Origin: Uranotaenia lowii
Lineage: Eukaryota; Arthropoda; Insecta; Diptera; Culicidae
DNA length: 64,000 nt
Direction of reading: 5' to 3'
Assembly (NCBI RefSeq): GCF_029784155.1
Contig: NC_073693.1
Location: 23,596,002-23,660,001, forward strand
Shown: in pieces, positions 63,893 to 64,000 of the stretch
How positions within the stretch are numbered: position 1 is the first letter of the stretch
How the letters are laid out: every line of letters begins with the position of its first letter
Translations under genes and position numbers: made by a program
Notes under the pieces: generated by a model
Database searches by the model: none
Seen by the model: only the letters and a program-made list of their open reading frames with translations
What the model was told of the DNA's origin: nothing

Positions 63893-64000
63893 CATTTGAA
63901 GAAAAATATTAATTGCATATCTTTCATGTAAGCTCCTTGATACGCTTGAAAACAGCCGGGCAGTAGGAGCCAAAAGCTACATGTTCAGACTAGATTGAAT

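Overview
The window is AT-rich, intron- or intergenic-like insect DNA. The mobile elements point to a dipteran, most probably a mosquito: an RNase H-bearing I-type LINE, an errantivirus-type Ty3/gypsy element with an env gene, a DD37D mariner-like element, a hAT remnant and several TA-flanked MITEs. The species assignment is inference. I found no convincing intact host protein-coding gene. The only host-gene candidates are a 70-nt exon with strong splice sites at 17300-17369 and a core-promoter-like cluster near 4036-4095, both on the + strand.

Roughly a third of the window is tandem DNA with a 9-bp period. Five arrays use one unit, AATCAAGAA or its complement TTCTTGATT: about 205-1850, 4431-8270, 11681-16385, 47314-48720 and 51436-55325. 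A sixth (27286-28215) uses AAAAATGAC and drifts into an 11-bp unit. A seventh (57776-63115) uses AAAATTGAC, switches to AAAATTGTC, and carries a 1,740-bp tandem duplication. The long ORFs across these arrays are artefacts of a 9-mer with few or no stop codons.

Between the arrays lie GC-richer islands (2560-4430, 8800-9840, 17440-17960, 26380-26710, 49855-50480, 55490-57360) that look like promoter or enhancer DNA. MITEs lie at 18511-19004, 21004-21444, 21930-22661 and 28579-29239.

The gene-like core is 29850-45188, where every element is on the minus strand. First comes a full-length I-type LINE (29850-35729) with a perfect 13-bp target duplication, an intact 1227-residue ORF2, an ORF1 with a single-base frameshift in an A run, and an 8-nt ORF1/ORF2 overlap. 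Then comes a three-level nest. A decayed mariner-like element (36224-45188) was hit by an errantivirus (36815-44981), which has apparently identical 266-bp LTRs, a CGCG target duplication, a tRNA-Lys-like primer site, gag, pol and env. The gag was in turn hit by a hAT element (42500-43572) with a perfect 8-bp duplication. The errantivirus shows a U-UUU-UUA slippery heptamer at the gag/pol junction, a probable env splice acceptor, and a stop codon that removes the env membrane anchor. A 69-nt tRNA-like cloverleaf borders the nest. At the right edge a broken coding-like fragment (63645-63892, minus strand) resembles a transposase tail.
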